This document shows positions 22,373 through 32,387 of a stretch of DNA of 64,000 nucleotides, in pieces (within the stretch, counting starts at the first letter, position 1; the number at the start of each line of letters is the position of its first letter). Under the pieces are notes generated by a model, which worked only from the letters and a program-made list of their open reading frames with translations, searched no databases and was not told the DNA's origin. The position numbers were made by a program, and so were the translations under genes. The stretch is from Phytopythium helicoides (lineage: Eukaryota; Oomycota; Peronosporomycetes; Pythiales; Pythiaceae). The stretch covers positions 62,001-126,000 of the forward strand of contig JANFNE010000068.1 of assembly GCA_024867545.1 (NCBI GenBank). Direction: 5' to 3'.

Positions 22373-25300
22373 TTAGCTTGCGCGGCCGCCAGAGATACCG
22401 ACGCGACCGGTGCTGCCTGTGGCCTCGTCAACATCACGGCAGAACGCAGGCATCTTCTTAGACGAGAACTCGCGCAGGAGCGCGCGGATGGGGATCGAGG
22501 CGGCCCCGAAGCCGATTGAGACGCCCCATTGGGCGGCAGTGAGACCCGTGCAGTTGAAAAAGTCGCCAGTCCCCTCCACAATGAGAATCTGCATCAGGAT
22601 CTGCAGCACCGTAACGTACATGTACACGCGGTTCTGCAGCACACCCTCCAGCACGTTGAACTCGTCGTGAATCTTCCGACAGTTGATCTCGTTAAACAGC
22701 TGCATCCAGACAAAGGAGTTGAAGACCATCGTCATGTGCTGCGTTGGCTTATTCTTGTCCTCGTCGCTGAGGTCAGAGTAGCGACCCGACGGAATGTCCA
22801 TCATGGAATCTCCGACAAATGTCAGCAACAAAAGGATCGCAAGCTGGTAAACCGACTGACCGAGCATGTGCTTGGTCATGATCTTGGAAAGCAACGGTTT
22901 TGTCCTTGGATACGGCCGGCGCTCCAGCAAGGCTGGTGTCGGTGGTTCCGTTGCCAGTGCCAGAGACGCGAATGAGTCCATAATAAGATTGACCCAAAGC
23001 ATTTGCACTGCTGTCAGCGGTGACTGTTCCAGGATAACAGCACCTAGAAAAGCAAGTGAGATGGCCACAATGTTCACAGTCAGCTGAAACTGCAAGAACT
23101 TGGCGATGGAGTCGTACACATTTCGCCCCCACTTGATGGCGCTCACAATGGACGTGAAGTTGTCGTCCATCAAAATAATGTCAGACGCATCCTTGGCGAC
23201 TGCAGTGCCGCTGATGCCCATTGCAAAGCCAACATTCGCCTTCTTGAGCGCGGGGGCGTCGTTGGTGCCGTCACCCGTCACGGCGACAACCTGCGGCCCA
23301 TATGGCATCAAATTGGATTGAATCAGACCCGTCACCAGTGTGTACTTGTCCTTTGGTGACGACCGAGCCATCACACGCAGATGTGGCCATATCTTGTCAA
23401 ACTCGGCCTGAATAATGTTGCCGTTGCCGTCGAGCACACGCTTACGGAATTCCTGACCTTCGATAACAAGCGAGTTGTCGCCCTGCGAGATGATTCCACA
23501 CTTGCCAGCAATTGAACGAGCCGTTGAAATGTTGTCTCCGGTAACCATGCGCACCACGATACCTGCTCGATGACAAAGTCGAATAGACTCCGGTACCTCT
23601 TTGCGAACAGGGTCTTCGATACCGACAATTGCAACGCAGGTCAGGTCTGTCTCCACATCGTCATCGTTCCACTTGCTGATCTCCTCGGCGGAACACTCGA
23701 CATCGCGGTATGACAAACAAAGAGTACGGTATCCCTGCGACGCATACTTTTCGATGATCGAGTTGCCAATGATCTCCTTTTGGTTTGAATCGAGACTGGC
23801 AACAGAGCCATCAAGACGCTTCATCTTGTTGCAAAGACCGAGTACAACCTCCGTCGCACCTTTCGTGTAGATGCGACACGTTGACATGGAGCGCTTGACG
23901 ACCACGGACATGCGCTTCTTTTTGCTGCTAAACGTCAGCATGTGTGCAACTTCGGTGTTAGCTCGAACTTGAGGGTAGTCAACACCGCAGTCGCGTACAA
24001 ACTGAAGCAGTGCGCACTCCGTCTTGTTGCCTGTGTGATCAGGTTGTCCTCCCGGATTCTTTGGGGGAAGGATTTCGGCCGTCGAGTTAATACAAATGCC
24101 ATTGCAAAATACATCCTTCGTCGACTCAGACATTTCGTCTGCCACTTGAGCAGCCGACGAGAACTCTTGGCCACCAATCCACGCTTGCATGACGGTCATA
24201 CGATTTGTTGTCAGTGTTCCTGTCTTGTCTGAGCAAATAGTCGTCGCGCTGCCCATTGTTTCACACGCATCAAGATGGCGCACCAGGTTGTTGTCGAGCA
24301 GCATTTTCTTGACCGAGTAGGCGAGCGAAATCGTGACTGCGAGTGGTAGACCCTCGGGGATAGCCACAACTAGCACCGTGATCGCTGTGATGAAGAACTG
24401 CAAGTAGTCACTGATGTACTTATTCTCCCACTTGTGCTTCCCACCACCAAACATGCGCGCGGAGTACCGAATGCAAAGAATGATGAATACCAAGATGGAG
24501 ACCGCGGTGCCGAGCTTGCCGATCTGCACAGTCAACCGATTCAACTTTGACTCGAGAGGAGACACGCCGTGCTCCTCGTATTCCTCCTTCTGCTCGACCG
24601 TTCCGTTTTTGCTCGGATCTCCAGGAGTCTGTGTTGGAACTTGGTGAGCGGGTGTAACTGGAGTTGCTGCCGGCTTTCCTTTGTCGTCCTTTTCTTTCTT
24701 CTTGTCCTTTCCTTGAATGAGCTTCTTAATGATGCCTGCCTGTGAGTTTTCACCGACACAGATTATCATCATCTTGCCCAGCCCTTCCATGACTTTTGTG
24801 CCCGACAAGAGGAATGGGTTTTCTACATTCTTCACCAGCAGGTCGGATTCACCCGTCATGGCTGACTCATCTAGCTTCAGTTCTTTTTCGTCGAACACGA
24901 TGCCGTCTGCAGGGATGATATCGCCCAGATCGACGCGCACGATGTCGCCGACGACGATGCCATACTTGCTGACTTCGGCAGGCTGTCCGTTGCGGACGAC
25001 CTTGATCTTCTCGTCCTCCTTGACGGCGTTGAGTGAGCGGAACTGTGCTTCTTTCTGGTAGTCGTTGATGGCGGTCACGAAGGTGACAACGAAGACGGCA
25101 AAGATAATGCAGGCGCCTTCGATCCAGCCTGTGTCTGGGTGGTCTCCGACCGTGACGGAGAGGATGACGGACACGATGCCCGAGAGCGTGAGCACCATGA
25201 TGGTGAGGTCCTGGAAGGCGTCCCACATGAGCTCGAGCAGGCCCTTGGATCTCGGCGGAGGGATGTAGTTGGACCCGAAAGTCTCTTCTCGGCGCTTGAG

Positions 25301-25486
25301 ATCGCTGGCGTTGTTGCTATCGAGCCCCTTGGAGATGTCAACGCCCAGCGCTGCTGCGACGCCCGCGATACCGCCGAGCTTGGCGAGCTGTTCGCCCTGG
25401 TGCTCGTGCGGCGTCTCGACGAGCCGGATGAGGTCGCTCGCCAGCAGCTTGAACTGCGCCGAGCCCTGCGGCTCCGAGTGGATCAT
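22373..25486 (-). CDS. plasma-membrane-type Ca2+-transporting P-type ATPase (P2B)
   Basis: A single-exon gene of 1037 residues. All P-type hallmarks are visible: DESAMTGES (actuator domain), VVAIPEGLPLAV (M4 with the Ca2+-site Glu), CSDKTGTLTTNRM (phosphorylated Asp), MVTGDNISTA and VTGDGTNDAPALKKANVG (hinge). LQFQLTVNIVAI and MLWVNLIMDSFASLALATE in M5-M6 are PMCA-like (one Ca2+ site). It is somewhat shorter than animal PMCAs, and I see no long C-terminal calmodulin-binding tail after M10; the end is basic (FSSKKMPAF). A Lys/Asp-rich insert follows the actuator domain. It exports Ca2+ at the plasma membrane or into the vacuole. Confidence 0.95.
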   Translation of the reverse strand: MIHSEPQGSAQFKLLASDLIRLVETPHEHQGEQLAKLGGIAGVAAALGVDISKGLDSNNASDLKRREETFGSNYIPPPRSKGLLELMWDAFQDLTIMVLTLSGIVSVILSVTVGDHPDTGWIEGACIIFAVFVVTFVTAINDYQKEAQFRSLNAVKEDEKIKVVRNGQPAEVSKYGIVVGDIVRVDLGDIIPADGIVFDEKELKLDESAMTGESDLLVKNVENPFLLSGTKVMEGLGKMMIICVGENSQAGIIKKLIQGKDKKKEKDDKGKPAATPVTPAHQVPTQTPGDPSKNGTVEQKEEYEEHGVSPLESKLNRLTVQIGKLGTAVSILVFIILCIRYSARMFGGGKHKWENKYISDYLQFFITAITVLVVAIPEGLPLAVTISLAYSVKKMLLDNNLVRHLDACETMGSATTICSDKTGTLTTNRMTVMQAWIGGQEFSSAAQVADEMSESTKDVFCNGICINSTAEILPPKNPGGQPDHTGNKTECALLQFVRDCGVDYPQVRANTEVAHMLTFSSKKKRMSVVVKRSMSTCRIYTKGATEVVLGLCNKMKRLDGSVASLDSNQKEIIGNSIIEKYASQGYRTLCLSYRDVECSAEEISKWNDDDVETDLTCVAIVGIEDPVRKEVPESIRLCHRAGIVVRMVTGDNISTARSIAGKCGIISQGDNSLVIEGQEFRKRVLDGNGNIIQAEFDKIWPHLRVMARSSPKDKYTLVTGLIQSNLMPYGPQVVAVTGDGTNDAPALKKANVGFAMGISGTAVAKDASDIILMDDNFTSIVSAIKWGRNVYDSIAKFLQFQLTVNIVAISLAFLGAVILEQSPLTAVQMLWVNLIMDSFASLALATEPPTPALLERRPYPRTKPLLSKIMTKHMLGQSVYQLAILLLLTFVGDSMMDIPSGRYSDLSDEDKNKPTQHMTMVFNSFVWMQLFNEINCRKIHDEFNVLEGVLQNRVYMYVTVLQILMQILIVEGTGDFFNCTGLTAAQWGVSIGFGAASIPIRALLREFSSKKMPAFCRDVDEATGSTGRVGISGGRAS

Positions 25487-25508
25487 GGCTGTCCGCTCGC
25501 CGCCCCCG

Positions 25509-25560
25509 GCGCTGCTGCTGCTCCTGCTGCAGTTGCTGCTGCTGTTGCTGCTGCTCGCCG
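25509..25560. repeat. interrupted CTG/CAG repeat just upstream of the Ca2+-ATPase start
   Basis: On the minus strand this is a run of CAG/CAA-type codons starting about 25 bp upstream of the ATPase ATG. It would lie in the 5' leader. A different frame from an ATG at 25709 reads MGAEISSSAGLAVVTPSSLQ and then poly-Gln through the repeat, overlapping the ATPase start, so it could be an upstream ORF. Confidence 0.6.
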
Positions 25561-25692
25561 CGTCGAAGTCGAGGCCGGCCGGTGCTGCGGTGTCGCTCGC
25601 TGCGAATCTCGTCCAGCGACTTGCCCAGTTGTTGGGGAATGCTCACGCCCTGAAGACTCGAGGGGGTTACGACTGCGAGCCCCGCGCTGCTG

Positions 25693-26061
25693 CTAATCTC
25701 GGCTCCCAAGCTCGCGGGCGCCAGCTAAATTTGAGCTGCGTCTTGGAATAGCTCGGCGGTTGATAGGATGATCGGAAAATAGCGATGCGTGTCCCATGGC
25801 GGCCAAAAACAGATCCATTGGCTGGTAAAAAAGTATCCTTGCGTACATGTCGTAGTACGAGATGACGGTACCGATGGGTACTCCTTTCCGCGTGAACATG
25901 GTGATCACTTCAATCAAGCCCGACCGCGCTGGTGGCAAAATGGCCACTTGCGCTCTTTCACCCTGTATGGATACCGCTTCGACAGATACGACTGATGCAA
26001 CGCGGTGCTGCATCCTGGAAGCTGTCGCTGCGACCGCCCGTGCTGTTGGCCGCACCATCAC
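25693..26061 (-). CDS. uncertain 122-codon ORF, unrecognised
   Basis: Open frame with varied composition (MQHRVASVVSVEAVSIQG, GTVISYYDMYARILFYQP) but no recognisable domain. Another frame just upstream (26112-26209, VEEKLSDTAARLGAA) also looks protein-like but ends in a stop and does not join by an obvious intron. It may be a real small gene, a decayed one, or chance. It shares its 3' flank with the leader of the Ca2+-ATPase. Confidence 0.22.
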   Translation of the reverse strand: MMVRPTARAVAATASRMQHRVASVVSVEAVSIQGERAQVAILPPARSGLIEVITMFTRKGVPIGTVISYYDMYARILFYQPMDLFLAAMGHASLFSDHPINRRAIPRRSSNLAGARELGSRD

Positions 26062-26482
26062 CCACCCAACGGGTTGCTGTTGTACTGCGCAGCCGATTCA
26101 CGATAATGTGCGGCCAGTCGAGTCCAACGACGAGATCGCTGTAGCTGCGCCGAGACGAGCAGCAGTATCACTGAGCTTCTCCTCTACGTCCGCGATTGTC
26201 ACTACTATTTAGCTGCTCTTAGCAGACCACTCGATTGAGGGCAAAAGTAGATTGTCACCGTCCATTCTCTCGAGGCCCATCAAGAGCGACAGCACTACTG
26301 CTATTGCCGCCGACTCGCTCACCTGCCTGACTGCAAAGCGGCTCCATAGACTTAAGGAGCATCCGCCTTCGTCCGCGTCGGCGCGCATTAGCTGAGTCTT
26401 CTCCAAATGTAGAAAGAGATTCTGGAAGCTCCAGAATGTTAGCATACTGCAAGCCAAAACCGGCCTGGGTGAGATCAGTCAT

Positions 26483-27039
26483 GCGAGTTTTTAAATGTTT
26501 AAATCGTAAACGTTACGTATATGTTATCGAATATTGCAGTGAGATGTTAATTAAAGTAGGTTGCTAAATAAGGGTGATCATAACTGAGTATACTTTAAAA
26601 AATAAAAGTATATCAAATATTTATGACGAAACAAGCAGTATAATTTAATGTGACCGAAAAACGGTATAAATAAACTTATGCCATATGACAGGGGTGACTA
26701 TCAGGACTCATTGGCTAGTTTTGGCGGCAACCAAAATGGGTGACCTCAATTGAGCAGTATCGGTGCGAGTGCCTTCCGCTTGGCTCTTGTCGAGCGTGGT
26801 TATAACACGAATACCTATGATTCCATGACCTGCACGAAGGGCTCGGAAGCAGCCTCTTTTACTCTCTGCCTGCGAATACCGGCCGACTGCTCCTTTCTCA
26901 ACAAGTTCGGGGACAAAATCTTCATCTCCATATCTGTCGCACAGAATTACAGCTTTCCAAGTCTGGTTGCGTACCCTACACTGCGTCGCCATAATTCTCG
27001 TCATCACAGTCGTAGTCGCCATCATATGTAACCATCGTT
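26483..27039. other. AT-rich region without a recognisable gene
   Basis: From about 26,490 to 26,690 composition shifts sharply to AT-rich, unlike the GC-rich gene block to the left. A minus-strand frame of 105 codons (26708-27025) contains no recognised motif. This is the boundary between the conserved genes and the transposon island. Confidence 0.5.
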
Positions 27040-27470
27040 TGTAACGGGGTTACACGCACGACGAGTTATTGTGAATCTCGGTCGAGTTATTTTGAATCTT
27101 GGTCGAGCTTTTGTGAATCCCGATTCAAAACAGTAGTGTGTTGCACACTACGGAGAAGTCAAGGTCCTGACGGAATTGTGCGGACACACTATTTTGCTGC
27201 ACATGCCCGGACAGCCACCCATGGCTGTCCCCAACCGTGATTGGCTATTAGCGAGCACTAACAGGCCAATAAGCGTCATTCTTGTTGGGTGCAGCGCTCG
27301 TGTCCATTCACGAGTGTCTGCCACATTGCATATATTAGTTTTACGAGGTCAGGACCTATGCGTCCGCCTTGCGGGTCGCTAAACAGATAATTCAGTTCTC
27401 AATTTTACCAGTCAACCGCTTCCTCCTTACACGCGCACGTGTACGCTTGTAGCTGGGCAGTCCAGTTACA
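27040..27470. repeat. possible solo LTR
   Basis: A 431-bp segment starts TGTAAC and ends GTTACA, the short inverted ends expected of an LTR. It contains an ATTGG/CCAAT pair (about 27,240 and 27,270) followed by a TATA-like stretch near 27,330, as in an LTR promoter. I found no flanking target duplication and no second copy in the window, so the call is tentative. Confidence 0.33.
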
Positions 27471-29204
27471 CAAATTATTCGTCTGATTGACCAAATGATT
27501 ATCACCACTTCCAGATACTGCAGGTGATGCCAACGCACATCCTGACGTCGTTGTGATTGTAGACATCAAAAACGTACCGGTCGTTTAAGATGATGCCGAG
27601 GTTAGCGTTGACGACGAAGTTGATCAGGGGATATTTCTTGCGTCGCCGTTGACGTTCGAAGTCGACGTCGTCGTCGATGCTAATGTAGAGTTTAGGTCTC
27701 CCACTTGGTTTAACGACAGTTATCCGGTATTGGTCGACATAGCAGTGGTATTTGAGGTGGATAAAGTGGCTTTAGGAATGCGTGCCGCTTCCTAAGGACG
27801 GAGTTACTACTCTGTCAGGTGCTGGGGTTCTACCGGATTCCGTATACATACGCAGATAATTCATAGACTCAGTGGCAAAGCCGACATTGAGTAATTATTA
27901 ACACAGAAATATAGAGTACGTTATCCACAGTAAGTCTTGACTTCCAAACAAAGATGAGATCCTAGGCTCTGCTGAAAGAATGCCACATCAGAGCTAACAT
28001 TGTAGTGTCTTAAAATTACTAGGCAGTTGAGGTTTCGAAATGAACGCCTTCACAAAAACGCGCGGATTTTCTTGCCACCGTCAATAACTGCTTGTCAATG
28101 ACGCATAGATACTGAGGGACATTATCCAACAACTAATTCTAGATGTGACACTCACGACAGTCATCTGTGCTTGGTTGAGCCCTCCCCACCACTTTTTGCG
28201 GCAGCCGAACACAACACCCTATTGTCCACATACTTTGTTGATATTGGTTAGCTTGGCATCCTTCCAGATTGGGGTCACGAAGCACACAGGATCAACCACA
28301 AGGGATCTTGGCGTTTGAGGTTAGTTCTGACTAGAGTGTTTGGACACACACAAGAGTCCACTGGTGGATCAGGAAGAACTCTGATTGCTGCTGCCGCTTC
28401 TCTAGAACCTTTAGCGCTATCGAAATTCCAATACTTGAACAATTCAATCCTCGGCTGCTCATTAGTCGCAACCTCACACTAGTCAACGCCTCGCACGACG
28501 ACAGCATTGTAGAGCTCGTGAGGATAGATCGTGTCGTGAAAAACTTGAGCGCCGCCACGAGCAACTCATGCAGACTTTTGTAACCATGAAGACAGCTTTC
28601 TCGATATGTGGTGGAGCTCGCGAAGAAAAAAGATCCGCGCACTCCTGATTGGAAGATTGTCAGCGACCACGATAACGTTGGCGAACGCCCTGATGCGTGC
28701 ACACTCAGTGACGAGGACCACCACAGTGCAGCACCCAAGGATCCGAACATCATTCGTGGGTCCTCCAAGGATCACTTGATGACGGCACTAGCATCAGTGA
28801 AGGAGTTGATTATGCGACTCGGACCAGATAATCTTCGCGCACCGCAGGTATAAGGATAGGTAGGCATATATATGTAGGTAAACAGTCAGTCGAGAACTCA
28901 ACTTGGGACATCAAGACGTCTTCCTTGTTCTCCTCTCCCGACCAACTCCCCGAACTCTACGCCCGATAAGAGAGTTAGTAGACTTGAACTACTTTGGGTG
29001 GCTAGGCGAGGAAGGTCAATCACGTCTATCCTTTGGCTCGCCAGGACTAGAATCCAGCGCAGCGGCCACATATCGTCTATAGACCGCACCACGGCGGAGT
29101 GAAGAGCATCTACGCCGTGGTTCAGTGCCCCTCAGCCTTCGACTACCCCCTGCTTCACCGGAACGTGCGAAGATCGCTACCGCCCACCGACAGGTACACA
29201 ACGT
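27471..29204. other. decayed repeat DNA, no intact gene
   Basis: Short broken protein-like stretches occur, for example a plus-strand Val/Asp-rich frame near 27,530-27,790 and an 81-codon frame at 28608-28853 (VELAKKKDPRTPDWK), each hemmed in by stops. None is recognised. The last 350 bp resemble the 3' part of the adjacent LTR at low identity (GGTACACAACGT shared), suggesting a related older LTR. Confidence 0.4.
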
Positions 29205-30063
29205 TGTGGTGAAGTGGACCAGGAATTACTGAGTCTCGCAACGTCAGTGTCGATTATCAACTGAGTGGTGGCGGATATCAAAATGGTGATGTCCGATACC
29301 AAATATGGGGTGGTGTATACCAATACCGACCGTCAACACTCAGTGACCGTCGACACTCAGTGACCGTCGACATTCAGTGACCGTCGACGCTCAGTGCTCA
29401 TCGACAATCAGTCCATCAACACTCAGTGACCGCCGACACTCAGTGACCATCGACACTCGGTGATCGTCGACACTCAGCGACCGTCGACTCAGCGACCGTC
29501 GACGCGCGGCTACCATCGATGTCCGATAACAGTCGACAATCAACGACCATCGGCATCAAGCAGCCGTCGGTCCAGCGGTCCCGCGGAGGCAAGAGAGCCA
29601 GCGACAAGGATGGGCACGAAGGGAATTCACAAGCGGTAGGACATCAAGGTTAGCGCAAGATGAGTGGCTAGGATCAGTCTCGAATTTACTTCGGAGGGCG
29701 CAAGTCCTCACCTCTCTTTGGTTCTCCGTTTCGATTCTCATTCAAGTCTAACACTCAAGGGGAGTGGAAAGGTGATACAAAAGGTTTTGGTCTGCTATTT
29801 GGCGCGTGCGGGAGAGCACCCCGCCACACACTACACACCCGAGGAGTGAGGATTTCCACGCCGCGGCACACACTCCAAACCCCAACTCTACCTCAACCAG
29901 CGTGGGCACTACCCATCGAGATCGTGACCGAACGTCGCCCCAGGCCGACGGGTACACAACGTGACTATTACCACACCGGGGTAACCCCTCCGTAAGTCGG
30001 CATACACGGGCACGCGTGAGATAGGCGACGAGTCTGGTGATTCCAGACACGCGCTTCTCCACA
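29205..30063 (+). repeat. 5' LTR of the Gypsy element
   Basis: Begins TGTGG and ends CCACA, preceded by the target duplication ACGT. It appears identical to the 3' copy over 859 bp by reading. It contains a diverged array of 17-18-bp units at about 29327-29500. Confidence 0.95.
29327..29500. repeat. diverged tandem array inside the LTR (unit about ACTCAGTGACCGTCGAC)
   Basis: About ten units of 17-18 bp, related to ACTCAGTGACCGTCGAC, repeat with small changes. The same array lies in the 3' LTR at about 41596-41769. Each unit holds GTCGAC-like palindromic cores, which could be protein-binding sites in the U3 promoter. This is inference. Confidence 0.75.
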
Positions 30064-32346
30064 ATGGTGCGCATGCCCGGATCTCGTGACACTGACGAAG
30101 ATGCGCATATCAAGGAAGAGCCCGGGGCTCATGGTAATGGCGAGTACGAGGTGTCGCCGGCGTTTACCGACGCCACAACACCCGTCGAGCAGCAGACAAC
30201 GGAGGGGGCATCTGCTGCAGGAGACGAGGGCTATCTCGAAGATAAGCCACAAGCCCCCGTTTTGGGTCTCGACCTTCGAGATCCACTTGCTGGTGAACTC
30301 AGAGTAAAATCTGAATCACCAGCACCAAACCAGGCGATACGAGCGGTGGTCTCTGCTGTGACGCTGAAGAAGAAGCCCGCCAAGGTGACCAAGGCCAAAT
30401 CGTCGACGGGGAAGAAGAAGCTGAAAGCTCCGAGCTCAGACGCCGAGACGACGACCGAGAAGAATGCCTCAGCCGTCGACAAAATGCTAGAGTACGCTTA
30501 TGCCCGGCAAGCGTTGTTCGAGTTCATTCGCCGTGATCCAGTGTTGCGTTTGTACACGACCCGGCTCCTCAATGACCTAACCGGCCCGGTGGCACCCCCG
30601 CTCCCGCCCGTGAACATGCTCGCTGCAGGCCAGACTCTCACGCGTCTACTAGCTGACGCAGGCTTCGCTGTTGAGTCAGTGGAGGCGAACGAGTTCCTGG
30701 AGCTGGAGTTGGACGACGTTCGCACAGCGGTTGGCAAGTTGTTTGACCTTCTCTCGTCGTTGGTCGGCACCAAGGCGGCAGGCAAGCGTCCGGCTAGTCG
30801 CGCGACAAACCCGGAGGTCCAAGACGCTCACCCCGACGCTCCAGGATACCAGACGGGGTCCTCGCACTACCTCACACCGTCGTCAGAACCAGACTCGGAC
30901 GCGTCAAGCGGAATCCAACGGATGACACTGGGACCCGGAGGAGCAGCAATGCTCCGCGCACGGCAGTCACTTCGCGCAGATGCGGAAGAGTATACACCCG
31001 TCCGAGACGCCAACACCCGAGGTGCAGCAACGGCAAACCCCGCGAACACCGCCAGGAAAGTCAAAGCTGTGTCGACGACGCCGCAAGCCGCGTTCGATGC
31101 AATGATGGAAGAGTACCTTCGACGCCAGCAGACAACGGCAAGAGCGACAGTCACGCCTCGGGCTGAAGAGGACATCGAGATGGAGTCTGTCGATTCTGCC
31201 GTACACCGTTGGGAGTACGACCCGGACGACCTAGACTGGACGCCAGCGCGGGCTGTGGCAGCTGCCACTGCCATCACCCCCCAAGCGATCATGCCTCGTG
31301 TACGGATGTCGGCGACGTCGGACCTGAAGGAGTTCTCTGGGAAGGATACGGACGACGATCGAGCCCGCAGTTGGCTCGGCAAGGTCAAGACAGCGTTCAG
31401 CCGAGACCAAGCAACGGACGAGGAGAAGTGTTTGATCTTCGGAGATCTTTTGGTTCGACCAGCCCGCGATTGGTATCGCCAGCTCAGCCGATCGACGCGC
31501 AACTCGTGGCCAGACCTGGTGGAGCAGTTCCAAGTTCAGTACTGCGGGCAAGGCGTCTCAGTCGCTCGCCAGTACTACCACGCGCGTAAACGCTCAGACG
31601 AGTCGCCACTGGATTACTTGTACCGGCTGAACGTCGCTGGACTGCGTGCCCGCCTGAAGATCAAGGACGGGCCTGCGGCAACACGCCGAGAACACGTGGA
31701 GCACTTCATCGAGACACTCGACGATCAAGACCTCGCCGATCAGCTGACCATGCTACGTTTGCCCGACGCCGAAAGTCTGGAAGACGTCTTGCGGTCGAGG
31801 CAGCGCGCGAAGAATCGTCAGCGTAAGGCCACTTATGGGTCCAACAAGTTCAGACAGAAGCCAACGTCGACACCAACCCCGGCGGCAAATACCCGGGCCG
31901 TCCATATCATCCACGCCGGAAGGGAAGACAGCGAGTCGGACGGCGACGCCAGCAGCTCCGAAGGAGAGGGCGACTTGCGACGCATATACCTTGCGACAGC
32001 CAATGAACGTCCGACCGTCGACGGGGAGAAGCAAGTGCCACCTGACCGCGGCGACCAAGGCCGACAGCCCCGTGAACATCGTGTTGACCTCAGCGGCAAC
32101 CGCTGCTCGCACTGCGGGTCACTCAAGCACAACGATCTGGGGTGCTGGAAGCGGCTAACCTGCCAGAAGTGCGGTAAGCAAGGCCACCCGTCCGATCGAT
32201 GCTTGTTCGTCTGCCGTGGATGTGGAGAACTGCACGACATCGGAAAATGTCCGATGGAGGAGTTTTACAACCTTGTCCGCCAGTGGTACAACCCGTCCAA
32301 GCATGCGGGGATGTTGCCCGGTGACGCCGAGAAGATGTTAAACTAG
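30064..32346 (+). CDS. gag: Gypsy Gag polyprotein
   Basis: 760 codons from the ATG that directly abuts the 5' LTR. An N-terminal disordered Ser/Thr/Lys-rich part is followed by a capsid-like retrotransposon-gag region (DLKEFSGKDTDDDRARSWL, WYRQLSRSTRNSWPDLVEQF, around 31,320-31,540). The C-terminus carries zinc knuckles: CSHCGSLKHNDLGC and CQKCGKQGHPSDRC are both CX2CX4HX4C, and CRGCGELHDIGKC is a variant third one. It forms the particle and binds element RNA. The stop at 32344 follows directly on a slippery heptamer. Confidence 0.92.
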   Translation: MVRMPGSRDTDEDAHIKEEPGAHGNGEYEVSPAFTDATTPVEQQTTEGASAAGDEGYLEDKPQAPVLGLDLRDPLAGELRVKSESPAPNQAIRAVVSAVTLKKKPAKVTKAKSSTGKKKLKAPSSDAETTTEKNASAVDKMLEYAYARQALFEFIRRDPVLRLYTTRLLNDLTGPVAPPLPPVNMLAAGQTLTRLLADAGFAVESVEANEFLELELDDVRTAVGKLFDLLSSLVGTKAAGKRPASRATNPEVQDAHPDAPGYQTGSSHYLTPSSEPDSDASSGIQRMTLGPGGAAMLRARQSLRADAEEYTPVRDANTRGAATANPANTARKVKAVSTTPQAAFDAMMEEYLRRQQTTARATVTPRAEEDIEMESVDSAVHRWEYDPDDLDWTPARAVAAATAITPQAIMPRVRMSATSDLKEFSGKDTDDDRARSWLGKVKTAFSRDQATDEEKCLIFGDLLVRPARDWYRQLSRSTRNSWPDLVEQFQVQYCGQGVSVARQYYHARKRSDESPLDYLYRLNVAGLRARLKIKDGPAATRREHVEHFIETLDDQDLADQLTMLRLPDAESLEDVLRSRQRAKNRQRKATYGSNKFRQKPTSTPTPAANTRAVHIIHAGREDSESDGDASSSEGEGDLRRIYLATANERPTVDGEKQVPPDRGDQGRQPREHRVDLSGNRCSHCGSLKHNDLGCWKRLTCQKCGKQGHPSDRCLFVCRGCGELHDIGKCPMEEFYNLVRQWYNPSKHAGMLPGDAEKMLN
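30065..30082 (+). other. primer-binding site of the Gypsy element
   Basis: One base after the LTR end the sequence reads TGGTGCGCATGCCCGGAT. TGG is the complement of a tRNA 3' CCA end, so this is the expected PBS. It would pair with a tRNA ending ATGCGCACCA; which tRNA that is cannot be decided here. The PBS overlaps the gag start codon (ATGG at 30064). Confidence 0.65.
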
Positions 32347-32387
32347 GACGCTCGCCAGGTTGGAATCTGGTACGAGCCGAGCGATCC
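32337..32387 (+). promoter_or_regulatory. candidate -1 ribosomal frameshift signal, gag to pol
   Basis: The heptamer GTTAAAC (32337-32343) is read G TTA AAC in the gag frame and directly precedes the gag TAG. Slipping back one base leads into CTA GGA CGC of the pol frame, which is open only from 32325, a 19-nt overlap window. Five nt after the heptamer, CGCTCG (32349-32354) pairs with CGAGCG (32378-32383). GGA/TCC extends this stem and an inner CCAG/CTGG stem nests inside. GUUAAAC is a proven slippery site in some nidoviruses. Confidence 0.72.

Noticed and set aside
28331..28768. 145-codon minus-strand ORF
   Set aside because: Ser/Leu-rich composition without motifs or splice partners; a competing plus-strand frame over the same bases looks no better, so neither is called as a gene.
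29327..29520. CRISPR-like array of short repeats
   Set aside because: Units are contiguous without unique spacers, are diverged, occur identically in both LTRs, and the genome is eukaryotic.
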